A DNA stretch of 17,853 nt from Actinomycetes bacterium (GTDB lineage Bacteria > Actinomycetota > Actinomycetes > Mycobacteriales > Mycobacteriaceae), in NCBI GenBank assembly GCA_023417985.1, contig JAEZDV010000188.1, forward strand, positions 1 through 17,853. Direction: 5' to 3'. Positions 1 through 7,668 of the stretch are shown one piece after another. How positions within the stretch are numbered: the first letter of the stretch is position 1; each line of letters opens with the position of its first letter. The notes beneath the pieces were generated by a model. The model was not told the DNA's origin. It saw only the letters and a program-made list of their open reading frames with translations, and did not search any database. Both the position numbers and the translations under genes were made by a program.

Positions 1-507
1 GCCGTGGCCATGTCGATCGTGGGCGGCCTCGCGTTCCTGTTCTTCGGGTTCTGGACGCTGCGAGGGGATTCGCTCGACGACGGCGAGCAATCCAAGGCCG
101 GGCGGATCGTACGTTCCGCGTTCCTGGCTGTGATCTCCGCGTTCTTCCTCGCCGAACTCGGCGACAAGACGATGCTCGCAACCATCACCCTCGCCGCCGA
201 CAACGACTGGATCGGTGTGTGGATCGGCTCGACGGTCGGCATGGTCGCGGCGGACGCGCTGGCGATCGTCGCCGGCGTCGTGCTCGGCCGCCATCTGCCG
301 GAGACCGCGATCCGGTTCGGGGCGTCCGCCCTGTTCTTCGGGTTCGGCGCGTGGATGCTCGGCGAGGGACTCGCGCCCGACTCACCCGTGGTCGGGCCGG
401 TGGCCGGCGTCGTCACCCTGATTGTGGCCGCCGTGAGTCTCGTCGTCGTCCGCAAGCGGTCGGCCCGGCGGACCACAACGGACGTTCCGGCACGCGCCGA
501 ATCCTGA
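1..507 (+). CDS. GDT1/TMEM165 (UPF0016) family cation transporter, 5'-truncated
   Basis: The reading frame is open from the first base and stops with TGA at 505-507. The family consists of small membrane proteins that move Mn2+/Ca2+ (probably by H+ exchange) and are built from two homologous halves, each with an E-x-G-D-K-[TS] motif in a membrane helix. Only the second motif, ELGDKT, is visible (bases 154-171). The first visible residues (about bases 22-66) look like the last helix of repeat 1, followed by a charged linker and then repeat 2. The first motif must lie upstream of the window, so an in-window GTG at 4 or ATG at 10 is unlikely to be the real start. Two further hydrophobic segments and a short Arg-rich cytoplasmic tail follow. 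The product is a polytopic inner-membrane protein. The family call is firm; the transported ion is inferred from the family. Confidence 0.8.
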   Translation, partial: AVAMSIVGGLAFLFFGFWTLRGDSLDDGEQSKAGRIVRSAFLAVISAFFLAELGDKTMLATITLAADNDWIGVWIGSTVGMVAADALAIVAGVVLGRHLPETAIRFGASALFFGFGAWMLGEGLAPDSPVVGPVAGVVTLIVAAVSLVVVRKRSARRTTTDVPARAES

Positions 508-557
508 TTTCGGCAGGGCACCCGCTCCCCCGGCCCCCTGGCCACCTGCTTCCGAAG

Positions 558-583
558 AGTATGCTTGCCGACAGGCAAATACT
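558..583. promoter_or_regulatory. Candidate MarR operator overlapping the marR-MFS promoter
   Basis: An interrupted palindrome reads AGTAT-gc-TTGCC-gaca-GGCAA-ATACT. The inner TTGCC/GGCAA arms are perfect around a 4-base centre, and the outer AGTAT/ATACT arms also pair, offset by two extra bases on the left. A TATGCT hexamer at 560-565 is a reasonable -10 box and lies inside the left arm. The marR ATG follows at 596, with a GAGGAG ribosome-binding site at 586-591. The position fits an autorepressor site where a MarR dimer would block its own operon. The assignment is inferred from symmetry and position only. Confidence 0.6.
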
Positions 584-595
584 TTGAGGAGCTGA

Positions 596-1066
596 ATGAC
601 ACCACGGGCCGGAAGTAACCGCTTCGACGACGAAGACCTCCACCGCTTGCGGATCGCCCTGGGCCGGATCGCTCGGAGCGTCGACCGCTCGGCCGCCGAC
701 GAGGGGCTCACCCGCTCCCAATCGCTGCTGCTCACGACGGTCGCGCGACACGAAACCATCGGGGTACGCGAACTCGCGGAGTTCGAGGGACTCAATCCGA
801 CGATGTGCTCCCGGATGGTCGGCAAGCTCGAAGACGCCGGCCTCGTCACACGGTCGTCCGGCGCCGACGACAAGCGTGTCGTCCGCATCCACATCACCGC
901 CACCGGTGCTCGCCTGTCCGACGAGTTGCGCACGCGACGGACAGCGATGTTCGCCCGGCATCTGGCGGAACTCGACGACGACCGCCTCGACGCGCTCCAC
1001 GACGCCTTGCCCGCCCTCGAAGCACTCGGTGAGCGGATGTGCCGGAGCAGCGAGGTGCGTGAGTGA
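596..1066 (+). CDS. MarR family transcriptional regulator
   Basis: This 156-residue protein is typical in length for MarR dimers. It has an N-terminal dimerisation helix, a winged helix-turn-helix at about residues 39-105 (recognition helix near GLNPTMCSRMVGKLEDAG), a wing with DDKR at 91-94, and C-terminal helices. These proteins bind palindromic operators and release them on binding small ligands, usually aromatic or toxic compounds. The ATG start is supported by GAGGAG five bases upstream. The gene's last four bases overlap the GTG start of the following MFS exporter, so the two are translationally coupled. The palindrome at 558-583 is the likely autoregulatory site. The ligand cannot be told from sequence. 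Confidence 0.92.
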   Translation: MTPRAGSNRFDDEDLHRLRIALGRIARSVDRSAADEGLTRSQSLLLTTVARHETIGVRELAEFEGLNPTMCSRMVGKLEDAGLVTRSSGADDKRVVRIHITATGARLSDELRTRRTAMFARHLAELDDDRLDALHDALPALEALGERMCRSSEVRE

Positions 1067-2301
1067 CTGTCCTCGACGACATCCGCGGACAGACGTTCGC
1101 CGCACTTCGCGGTCCCAACTTCCGTCGCTACATCAGCGGCCAGGCCGTGTCGCTCGTCGGCACCTGGATGCAGACCATCGCTCAGTCCTGGCTCGTCCTC
1201 GAGCTGACCGGCTCGGCGACGGCCATCGGCATCGTCCTCGCGCTGCAAACCGTGCCGATGCTCCTGCTCGGCCCGTACGGCGGCGTCGTCGCCGACCGGA
1301 CCGACAAGCGCCGGCTCATGATCGGACTCCAGAGCCTCATGGGCGTCCAGGCGCTCGTACTGGGCCTCCTCGTCGTCACGGGCAACGTCGAGTTGTGGCA
1401 CGTGTATGTCCTCGCCGTTCTACTCGGGCTCAATCAGTGCTTCGAGAATCCGGCGCGTCAGTCGTTCATGCTCGAGATGGTCGGCCCCGAGGACCTCCGC
1501 AACGCCGTCAGCCTGCAGTCGGTTCTCGCATCGTGTTCCCGCATGATCGGCCCGGCCGTCGCGGGAGTCGTGATCGCCGCCGGTGGTATCGGCCTGTGCT
1601 TCCTGCTCAATGCCGCAAGCTTCGTCGCCGTCGTGGCGTCCCTGCTCACGCTCGACGAATCCAAGCTGGTTCCCTCGCCTCCGGCTGCGCGGGCTCGGGG
1701 GCAGTTGCGCGAGGGGCTGGCGTACGTGCGCAAGACCCCCGACCTCGCGGTGCCGTTGCTGATGATGGCCCTGGTCGGCTGCCTCGCCTTCGAGTTCCAG
1801 GTGGTACTCCCAGTTCTCGCGGACCAGACCTTCGATGCGGGTGCCGAGGCGTACGGCCTGCTCACCGCGGCGATGGGAGCCGGTTCGGTGGTCGGTGGGC
1901 TGCTCGTCGCGACCTGGGGCCGCACGGGCACCAAGCCCCTCGTCGTCACGTCGCTCGCTTTCGGTATCGCCATGGCCGTGGCCGCGGCGGCACCGAACAT
2001 GCCCGTCCTGGTGGCGACGATGGTGATCGTCGGCGCTCTGAGTGTGACGTTCACGTCGACCACCAACAGCTCGCTGCAACTCACGGCGGCACCGACGATG
2101 CGCGGCCGCGTGATGGCTCTCTGGTCGGTCGCCTTCCTCGGCTCCACCGCCATCGGCGGGCCGATCGCCGGCTGGGTGTGCGAACAGGGCGGCGGACGAG
2201 CGGGTCTCCTGCTCGGCGCGGCGGCGTGTCTCGTAGCCGCTGCGATGGGCGCCGCCGTGCTGCGCCGACGGGCTGCGTCCGAGCCGATACCTGCACGCTA
2301 G
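1063..2301 (+). CDS. MFS exporter, DHA3/EntS-like (transmembrane secretion effector type)
   Basis: This is a 412-residue, 12-helix major facilitator. It resembles the family that includes enterobactin exporter EntS and macrolide pump MefA (Pfam PF05977 type). The N-terminus RGPNFRRYISGQAVSLVGTW, the loop GGVVADRTDKRRLM (motif A, about residues 73-86) and the ENPARQSFMLEMV loop after helix 4 are characteristic. It should export a small molecule using the proton gradient. The GTG start overlaps the marR stop (GTGA), giving a two-gene operon under presumed MarR control. The C-terminus ends in a short Arg-rich tail. The substrate is unknown; siderophore, drug or aromatic compounds are all possible. 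Confidence 0.9.
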   Translation: MTVLDDIRGQTFAALRGPNFRRYISGQAVSLVGTWMQTIAQSWLVLELTGSATAIGIVLALQTVPMLLLGPYGGVVADRTDKRRLMIGLQSLMGVQALVLGLLVVTGNVELWHVYVLAVLLGLNQCFENPARQSFMLEMVGPEDLRNAVSLQSVLASCSRMIGPAVAGVVIAAGGIGLCFLLNAASFVAVVASLLTLDESKLVPSPPAARARGQLREGLAYVRKTPDLAVPLLMMALVGCLAFEFQVVLPVLADQTFDAGAEAYGLLTAAMGAGSVVGGLLVATWGRTGTKPLVVTSLAFGIAMAVAAAAPNMPVLVATMVIVGALSVTFTSTTNSSLQLTAAPTMRGRVMALWSVAFLGSTAIGGPIAGWVCEQGGGRAGLLLGAAACLVAAAMGAAVLRRRAASEPIPAR

Positions 2302-2356
2302 GGTTCGTGACGGACCACACACACGTGCCGCAAGGCTCGGAAGAGGAGTACGAACA

Positions 2357-3124
2357 GTGGAAATTCAGGGATCTGCCGCACTGGTGACCGGCGCCGCATC
2401 CGGCCTCGGTGCAGCCACCGCCCGCCGCCTCACCGCCGCCGGAGCGACCGTCTTCGGTCTCGATCTCGAGCAGTCCATCGAGCGCGTCGGCGACGCGGCG
2501 CCCGAGGGCGTCACGCTCATCCCCACCGACGTGACCAGCGGCGAGGAAGTAGAGTCCGCGGTTGCCCGCATCGTCGAGTCGGGTGTGCCGCTGCGCACCG
2601 TCGTCAACTGCGCCGGCGTCGGCTGGGCCGGGCGGATCCTGTCGAAGAACGGACCGCACGACCTCGAGCTGTTCCGCACGGTCATCACCGTGAACCTGCT
2701 GGGCACCTTCAACGTCATGCGCCTCGCCGCCGATGCGATCGCCAAGACCGACCCGGTGGACGAGTCGGGCCAGCGCGGTGTCGTCATCAACACCGCGTCC
2801 GTCGCAGCCTTCGAGGGTCAGGTCGGGCAGATCGCCTACTCCGCATCGAAGGGCGGCGTGCACGGCATGACCGTCCCTGCCGCGCGCGACCTCGCGCAGT
2901 TCGGCATCCGCGTCAACACCATCGCGCCGGGCATCGTCGACACCCCGATGCTCGCCGGTGTCACCGAGGAGTACCGCAAGGGCCTCGAGGCCGGTGTGCC
3001 GTTCCCGTCGCGCCTCGCGCAGCCCGCCGAGTATGCGCAGCTCGTGCAGATGATCGTCGAGCACGACTACCTCAACGGCGAGACGATCCGCATGGACGGC
3101 GCGCTGCGCATGGCTCCGCGCTGA
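2357..3124 (+). CDS. SDR family oxidoreductase, 3-hydroxyacyl-CoA dehydrogenase type 2-like
   Basis: This 255-residue classical short-chain dehydrogenase has a Rossmann nucleotide-binding motif TGAASGLG at residues 11-18, NCAG at 84-87, and the catalytic set N113, S148, Y161 and K165 (YSASK). An aspartate after beta-2 (GLDL, about residue 36) predicts NAD(H) preference. The overall sequence, including GRILSKNGPHDLELF and the ending NGETIRMDGALRMAPR, resembles HSD17B10-type 3-hydroxyacyl-CoA dehydrogenases. These oxidise (S)-3-hydroxyacyl-CoA in fatty-acid or branched-chain acyl-CoA degradation. The GTG start at 2357 has GAGGAG at 2343-2348. The gene lies 55 bases after the MFS gene and could be read with it or from its own promoter; no clear promoter is seen. 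The exact substrate is inferred. Confidence 0.87.
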   Translation: MEIQGSAALVTGAASGLGAATARRLTAAGATVFGLDLEQSIERVGDAAPEGVTLIPTDVTSGEEVESAVARIVESGVPLRTVVNCAGVGWAGRILSKNGPHDLELFRTVITVNLLGTFNVMRLAADAIAKTDPVDESGQRGVVINTASVAAFEGQVGQIAYSASKGGVHGMTVPAARDLAQFGIRVNTIAPGIVDTPMLAGVTEEYRKGLEAGVPFPSRLAQPAEYAQLVQMIVEHDYLNGETIRMDGALRMAPR

Positions 3125-3200
3125 CCTTCTGCTCACTCCGCCCGACGGCGACGCAGCCGGTCACGTTCCCTCGTGGCCGACCGCGTCGTCGCGCCGGGGG

Positions 3201-4793
3201 TCAGAGATCGTCGATGTGCGGAATCTCCAGAGCCGCTCGATCGGTCATCCACTCCCTCAGGATCTTCGTCGCGATCACGTCGTCCTCGTTGTACTCGAGC
3301 AGTCGCGTGCGCTGGCTCGGATCCGGTTCGCCGTCCAGTCCGACGGCCTCGCGGTACCAGCTCATCGAGGCCTCTCCCCCGGCCTCCTCGTCACGCCAGT
3401 GGTGGCCGGCGATCGGGGCGACCTTCTTCAGTCCCTTGCCGTTGGGGCACACGAACTGGTCGGTGACGGCCTGATAGACGTCCACCCACTCCGGTGATCC
3501 GATGAAGGCCTTGATCTCCGCCTCCGGCGGCACGCCCGGGAATCCGCGGAAGCGCCGCGCGGACGAGAGCAGCCACTTGTCCTCGGCCGACCTCGAATAG
3601 CAGTACGCGGCGAAGGTCTTCCCGCGACGTTCGGCGGCCCGCCGCTGGTCCGAGAGCCACTTCCAGAACTCGGCGAACGACCGCGCCTCGTCGTCCGTGG
3701 GGACGGGGTCCCAGGTCGCGAACGGCCGGTACTCGGATTGCGATCCGGAGTTGAGCAACGTTCCCCACAGGTAGGCGCCGTGCTCGTGGAAGCTCTCCAT
3801 GTCGACGTCGACCTCGATGTCGGCGCGGTGCACGGTGACATGCCGGTAGCGGCGGACGAGCGGAGCGTCTGCGAGCCACGCCTTCGCGATGACGACGGCA
3901 TCCTCGAACGGTCCCTGCGGCCAGACTTCGGGTGGTTCGCCCTCCCAGCCGGCCAGGCCGTCGATGGTGTGGACCCCGAGTTCGCGCAGCACCTCGGCGC
4001 GTTGTCCCGACGCCACCAGCGACACGTCCCGTTCCCGGGTGAGTTCGGCGTGGCAACGGTCCCACCACGGGCAGGTCCGGCATTCCCCGATCTGCGACGG
4101 TTTCGTCGGCGTGCGGCCCCGGGCGATATCCACCCGGTCGGCCAACCGCGCATCGTATTCGTCGAGCACGGTCGTCAGATCGTGGACCAGAATGCAGTCC
4201 CCTGCGTACCCGATCGCGCCCGCGACCCGGGCGGGACTGGCGAGACCGTGACGCTCGAGCATCCGGTAGAGGTGTGCCACACGCATCTGGTCGCGGACCT
4301 GGCTGCGCACCTTGCGGGTCTCGTCGACCGCGGGCTTCCACTCGAACAATCCGCTGGTCGTGGCACCCTGACCCGGATCGGTGACCTTGTGGTTGACGAC
4401 GATCACCGGGATGTAGCCGCCACGGACGGTATCGCGCAGGAGAATCTCCGACCGGCCCCGGCGGCCGGTGTCGACCTCGACGGGCAGTACCCCACCCCAG
4501 ATCCGGCCGGCGCCGGCGCGGCATGCCGCCAGTGTCTGTTCGGCGCGTTGCGACATCGAGCCCTCGGGTCCGATGAGCACCCAGCCCTCGGGGTCGGCGT
4601 CGAACAACTTCTGACGGATCGCTTCGCGGTGCGCAGTGGCGGCTTCCTGCCGCTGACGCGCACCCGAGTTCTCGGCGGCACCTGCCAGCTCGTGAGGGTA
4701 GGTCGCGTCGAGGTACACCCGGTGCCTGCACCGCGTCAGCGCACTCGCTTCGACGGAAACGGGTGTTCGCCGCAAATCACCGGTTGGCTCCAC
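3201..4793 (-). CDS. TM0106 family RecB-like putative nuclease
   Basis: This 530-residue protein has two parts. The N-terminal half (about 1-260) resembles Cas4/AddB-type PD-(D/E)XK nucleases. Its cysteines, C22 and C238-x2-C241-x5-C247, give the split four-cysteine pattern that holds a 4Fe-4S cluster in those families. The C-terminal half (about 320-515) resembles RNase H-like DEDD exonucleases: DVDMES with D331/E333, an AYCYSRSAED segment with E404, and EYNEDDV with Y501 and D505. Such proteins are expected to act on nucleic acid in the cytoplasm; the actual substrate is not established. The nuclease motif in the first half is not canonical (GRSE at 113-116 and NHK at 134-136, where Asp would be expected), so it may be weak or inactive. 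The GTG start at 4793 has GGAG five bases upstream. The gene converges on the SDR gene. Confidence 0.82.
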   Translation of the reverse strand: MEPTGDLRRTPVSVEASALTRCRHRVYLDATYPHELAGAAENSGARQRQEAATAHREAIRQKLFDADPEGWVLIGPEGSMSQRAEQTLAACRAGAGRIWGGVLPVEVDTGRRGRSEILLRDTVRGGYIPVIVVNHKVTDPGQGATTSGLFEWKPAVDETRKVRSQVRDQMRVAHLYRMLERHGLASPARVAGAIGYAGDCILVHDLTTVLDEYDARLADRVDIARGRTPTKPSQIGECRTCPWWDRCHAELTRERDVSLVASGQRAEVLRELGVHTIDGLAGWEGEPPEVWPQGPFEDAVVIAKAWLADAPLVRRYRHVTVHRADIEVDVDMESFHEHGAYLWGTLLNSGSQSEYRPFATWDPVPTDDEARSFAEFWKWLSDQRRAAERRGKTFAAYCYSRSAEDKWLLSSARRFRGFPGVPPEAEIKAFIGSPEWVDVYQAVTDQFVCPNGKGLKKVAPIAGHHWRDEEAGGEASMSWYREAVGLDGEPDPSQRTRLLEYNEDDVIATKILREWMTDRAALEIPHIDDL

Positions 4794-4903
4794 AACGCTC
4801 CAGGGTATTCGCTGCGCACGGATCGCCTCGCACCAGCACCGTCACGTTAGGCTGACGCGGGGCGCCGGAGCGTCGTGTCGTACCGAATGGAGGGTGCTGT
4901 TCG

Positions 4904-5587
4904 ATGGGGTTGTTCACACGGAAACGTCGCGCCACTCGCAAGGCGGAAGCGAAAGCTCTCAAGCACAGGGCCAAGCTCGAAGCGAAGCTGGTGGCGAAGA
5001 ACCAGCTCAAGAACGACCGGCGGGCAGCGAAAGCGCAGCAGAAGCTGAGCAAGAAACTCGCGAAGTCGCAGGTCAAGCTCGATCAGGAACTGCTGAACTC
5101 GCAGTCCAAGATCGAGAAGGAACAGATCGCAACACTCAGGGCGCAGAAGAAGGCCGCGGAGAGTCAGGGCCTGAACGCTGCGAAGGTGCGCCGGTACCTC
5201 GGGGTGGCGCGCCTGCTCGCGCCGGTGCTCGTGCCCATCGTGTATCAGGCTGTGACCGCACTGCGCGGTCAGCTCGACGCGCGACGCGCCCAGCAACTGG
5301 GTGTCCCCGTCGACGCGCTCGGTACGTACACCGGACACGGCGCACGTCTCAGCGCCCGCATCGCCGGAGCCGAGCAGTCCCTCGCCAAGATCGAATCCCT
5401 GCACCAGAAGGATCCCGAGACGCAGAAGTTCGCCACGGCGATCCGCAGTCGTCTCACCGACCTCACCGCGGCTGTGCAGGCGGCCGAGCAGATGCCGGGC
5501 GCGCGTCGCAAGTCGGCTCACGCCGCTATTTCCTCCGAGCTCGACGGCATCGAGGCCGATCTGCTCGCCCGGCTCGGGGTCCGCTGA
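4904..5587 (+). CDS. DUF6474 family protein, basic coiled-coil
   Basis: This 227-residue protein matches the DUF6474 family of mycobacteria and rhodococci; its function is unknown. The first 95 residues are extremely rich in Lys, Ala, Gln and Glu with heptad-like spacing and few helix breakers, so they probably form a long basic coiled coil. A short hydrophobic stretch, RLLAPVLVPIVYQAVTAL at about 103-120, could be a membrane hairpin or buried helix. The C-terminal part (about 140-227) is again helical and Ala/Glu-rich. The ATG at 4904 has GGAGGG at 4889-4894. A TAGGCT at 4848-4853 is a weak -10 candidate. The next gene starts 7 bases after the stop, so it heads the operon leading to copC and copD. 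Whether it takes part in copper handling is unknown. Confidence 0.8.
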   Translation: MGLFTRKRRATRKAEAKALKHRAKLEAKLVAKNQLKNDRRAAKAQQKLSKKLAKSQVKLDQELLNSQSKIEKEQIATLRAQKKAAESQGLNAAKVRRYLGVARLLAPVLVPIVYQAVTALRGQLDARRAQQLGVPVDALGTYTGHGARLSARIAGAEQSLAKIESLHQKDPETQKFATAIRSRLTDLTAAVQAAEQMPGARRKSAHAAISSELDGIEADLLARLGVR

Positions 5588-5594
5588 TACAGAA

Positions 5595-6077
5595 GTGAAC
5601 ACAAACCCCGCCCTCCTCGGCAGCACCGCGGGCATCACGACCGCGGCGCTGGCGGCGGCTGCGCACGGCGCGGCAGGAGGCGGTGTGCCGTCGGGCCCCG
5701 CCTCGGCGCGGCTGGTCGCCGTCGCGGCGGGGGTGGGGATCGTGGGAGCGCATGTCCCGGCGTTGCCGCCCGTCGTGCTTCTCGCGCTCGGGCAACTCGG
5801 TACCCACGCCGTTCTCTCCGCTCTGACTGTGGGGCACCCCCACACGTCGGGGACGATGTTCGCCGCGCACCTCGTCGCCGTCGCGGGGTGCGCGATGCTC
5901 CTGGTCGCCGCGTCCCGGCTCTTCGGGGCATGCAGCAGTGCGATTCGTGCCGTGACGCTGCGGCTCGGAGCTGTTCGGGCTCCGGCGTCCCTCGTTCCGA
6001 CGAGGACCACCGGACCGCTGGTCTGGGGCCGCGCTCCCCCGGCCATTTCTCGGAGGGGTCCACCCGTCGCGGCGTGA
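5595..6077 (+). CDS. Hypothetical His-rich small membrane protein in the copC-copD operon
   Basis: The likely start is the GTG at 5595, 7 bases after the DUF6474 stop; no strong ribosome-binding site is visible, which suggests translational coupling. The product would be 160 residues with about four hydrophobic segments (roughly 10-24, 38-56, 57-79 and 87-108), then a basic, Pro-rich tail (115-160) that is probably cytoplasmic. Six histidines lie in or next to the helices (H24, H53, H71, H81, H83, H92), with an H-P-H pair and Met88, Met101 and Cys99 nearby. Codon third positions are strongly G/C, as in its neighbours, supporting a real gene. I do not recognise a named family. Its place directly before copC suggests a role in copper transfer across the membrane, which is inference. 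Confidence 0.62.
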   Translation: MNTNPALLGSTAGITTAALAAAAHGAAGGGVPSGPASARLVAVAAGVGIVGAHVPALPPVVLLALGQLGTHAVLSALTVGHPHTSGTMFAAHLVAVAGCAMLLVAASRLFGACSSAIRAVTLRLGAVRAPASLVPTRTTGPLVWGRAPPAISRRGPPVAA

Positions 6078-6114
6078 TCCCCGACCGTAGTCCCCTCTCG
6101 AGAAAGCTCCACCC

Positions 6115-6693
6115 ATGACGAATTCCCTGACCCGCGCCCTCGGCGCGGGCGACACTCCTGCGCTCGTGAAACGCACTCTCGTGCTTTTTGCAGCGCTCGT
6201 TACCGCGCTGACGCTGTCGGCAAGTCCCGCGGCGGCGCATTCCGTCGTGCTGTCGAGTTCCCCGGAAGACGGCGAACAGATCGCGCAGGCACCCGAGCGG
6301 GTCAGCGTGACGTTCAACGAGTCCATCCAGGAGCAGTTCGCGAGCATGACCTTGGTCGGCCCGGACGGCAACCTCTGGTCCGAAGGCGACCCGGTTGTCG
6401 ACGGCGCCACGGTGAGCGTCGCCTTGGACGGCCTCGGGCCCGCCGGCGAGTACACGATCGCATTCCGCGTCACGTCCACCGACGGACATCCCGTCAGCGG
6501 CACCCGCGTCTTCACCCTCACCCAGGAAGGGACCGGGACCTCCGGTGAACCTGCCTCGGGCGTGTCGGAGACCGCCGGGGTGAATGACGACGACGGCGAC
6601 ACGGGCGGACCCGCAGTGTGGTGGTTCGTCGTCGCCGGTGTGGTGGTGATCGCCGGCGGTCTGTTCTTCGCACTGCGCAAGCCGAAGGCCTGA
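6115..6693 (+). CDS. copC: CopC family copper resistance protein
   Basis: This 192-residue exported protein has a signal peptide with hydrophobic core LVLFAALVTALTLSA and cleavage expected after AAA at 41, leaving histidine as the first mature residue (H42). In CopC proteins this N-terminal His, together with the Asp and His of the DGHP motif (here D123 and H125 in STDGHPVSG), binds Cu(II). A single CopC beta-sandwich (42-137) is followed by an acidic, Gly-rich linker and a C-terminal transmembrane helix (about 168-186, ending in RKPKA). The protein is therefore anchored on the outside of the membrane. The ATG at 6115 has a weak GAGAAAG upstream; a GTG at 6166 would give a more standard signal peptide. 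It lies 4 bases before copD, so the two are co-translated. Confidence 0.93.
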   Translation: MTNSLTRALGAGDTPALVKRTLVLFAALVTALTLSASPAAAHSVVLSSSPEDGEQIAQAPERVSVTFNESIQEQFASMTLVGPDGNLWSEGDPVVDGATVSVALDGLGPAGEYTIAFRVTSTDGHPVSGTRVFTLTQEGTGTSGEPASGVSETAGVNDDDGDTGGPAVWWFVVAGVVVIAGGLFFALRKPKA

Positions 6694-6697
6694 TCGG

Positions 6698-7639
6698 ATG
6701 ATCTCGGTACGCCGGCGATGGCTCCTGGGGGCCGTCGCCGGCGTTTTCGTCGGCGCCGTCGCCGGGGTGGCGTGCGGCTGGGCGCTCGCGACACCGGAGG
6801 CGTCGAGCTGGATTCGGGCGCTGTCGACGGCAGCAGGGTCGACCGTGCTCGGGATCGCCGTCCTCGCCGCGATGATCCGCGACGAGCGCCGTCCCGGAAT
6901 CGAAGCCGACGACGTGTGGCGCGCGACGGCTGCGCTGAGCGGGGCGTGGCTCGCACTCGAATCCGTCCACCTCGTGCGGGAGGCCGCGTCGGCGGTCGGC
7001 GTTCCGGTGGTCAGCCTGCGGGCCGGGCTGTTCACCGAATACCTATCGACTCCCGGTTCCGGACGGGTCGAAGCGGCGGCGTGGTTGTGCATCGCTGTCT
7101 GTGGCATCGCCGCGACGGTCGCGTACCGGCGGTCGGCGTCGTGGTCCACCGCGCCGGTGCTGGTGTGCGCGGCGCTCGCCCTGATCGCGCGACCTGCAAC
7201 CGGGCACATGGCGCAACAGACCCTCGGCTCGCTGCTCGATGCGATTCACGTCCTGGCCGCGGCCGTGTGGTTCGGTGTGCTGGCAGCCCTGGCGCTCCTC
7301 GCGCGCGGACGCGGCACATGGGCGCACCTGCTTCCGCGCTACTCGACGCTGGCACTGCGGTGTGTGGTCGTTCTCGCGGTGACCGGGATCGTCGATGCTG
7401 CCGTCCGGCTCGGCTCGGCTGCCGCCCTGTTCGGCACAGGGTACGGCCGCATCGTGCTGGCGAAGGCCGCCGTGCTCGCGACGCTCCTGGTGCTGGCGTG
7501 GATCTGGCGGCGCACGTGGGTGTCGGCCGCTGCGGCACATCGCGTCACCGCCGAGGTCTCGCTGCGGAACGCGGTCGTGGAAGTCAGCGGTATCGCCGTG
7601 GCCTTCGGACTGGCCGCCGCACTCGCGACCGCGCCGTGA
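6698..7639 (+). CDS. copD: CopD family copper transport membrane protein
   Basis: This 313-residue protein has about eight hydrophobic helices and the CopD domain (Pfam PF05425 type) in the second half, about residues 215-310. Family features visible are GHM with H170, DAIHVLAAAVWFG with H184, and GRIVLAKAAVL at about 250-260. CopD is thought to take copper from CopC and pass it across the cytoplasmic membrane. Many actinobacterial CopD proteins are fused to a CtaG-like domain; this one is the stand-alone form. The ATG lies 4 bases after the copC stop with no separate ribosome-binding site, so translation is probably coupled. It converges on udgX with a 29-base gap. No CsoR-type operator was recognised upstream of the operon. 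Confidence 0.88.
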   Translation: MISVRRRWLLGAVAGVFVGAVAGVACGWALATPEASSWIRALSTAAGSTVLGIAVLAAMIRDERRPGIEADDVWRATAALSGAWLALESVHLVREAASAVGVPVVSLRAGLFTEYLSTPGSGRVEAAAWLCIAVCGIAATVAYRRSASWSTAPVLVCAALALIARPATGHMAQQTLGSLLDAIHVLAAAVWFGVLAALALLARGRGTWAHLLPRYSTLALRCVVVLAVTGIVDAAVRLGSAAALFGTGYGRIVLAKAAVLATLLVLAWIWRRTWVSAAAAHRVTAEVSLRNAVVEVSGIAVAFGLAAALATAP

Positions 7640-7668
7640 TCCGTCCGCGATCCGGCGGGGTTCCGCGG

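Noticed and set aside
382..1401. Long minus-strand open frame of 339 codons across the marR-MFS start
   Set aside because: Composition is Arg/Ser/Pro-rich as expected for a shadow frame in GC-rich DNA; the plus-strand MarR and MFS proteins are unmistakable.
876..2387. 503-codon plus-strand open frame over the MFS gene
   Set aside because: Out of frame with MFS, no family resemblance, extremely Arg-rich; shadow frame.
4795..4873. Inverted repeat ACGCTCC ... GGAGCGT in the nuclease/DUF6474 spacer
   Set aside because: The left arm is the ribosome-binding region of the minus-strand nuclease gene and the arms are 65 bases apart; likely chance.
5526..7209. Long minus-strand open frames (476 and 524 codons) opposite the His-rich protein, copC and copD
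   Set aside because: No recognisable domains; they mirror well-supported plus-strand genes.
7640..7668. Possible terminator CCGCG ... CGCGG between copD and udgX
   Set aside because: Five-base stem with a long loop and no U-tract; too weak to annotate.
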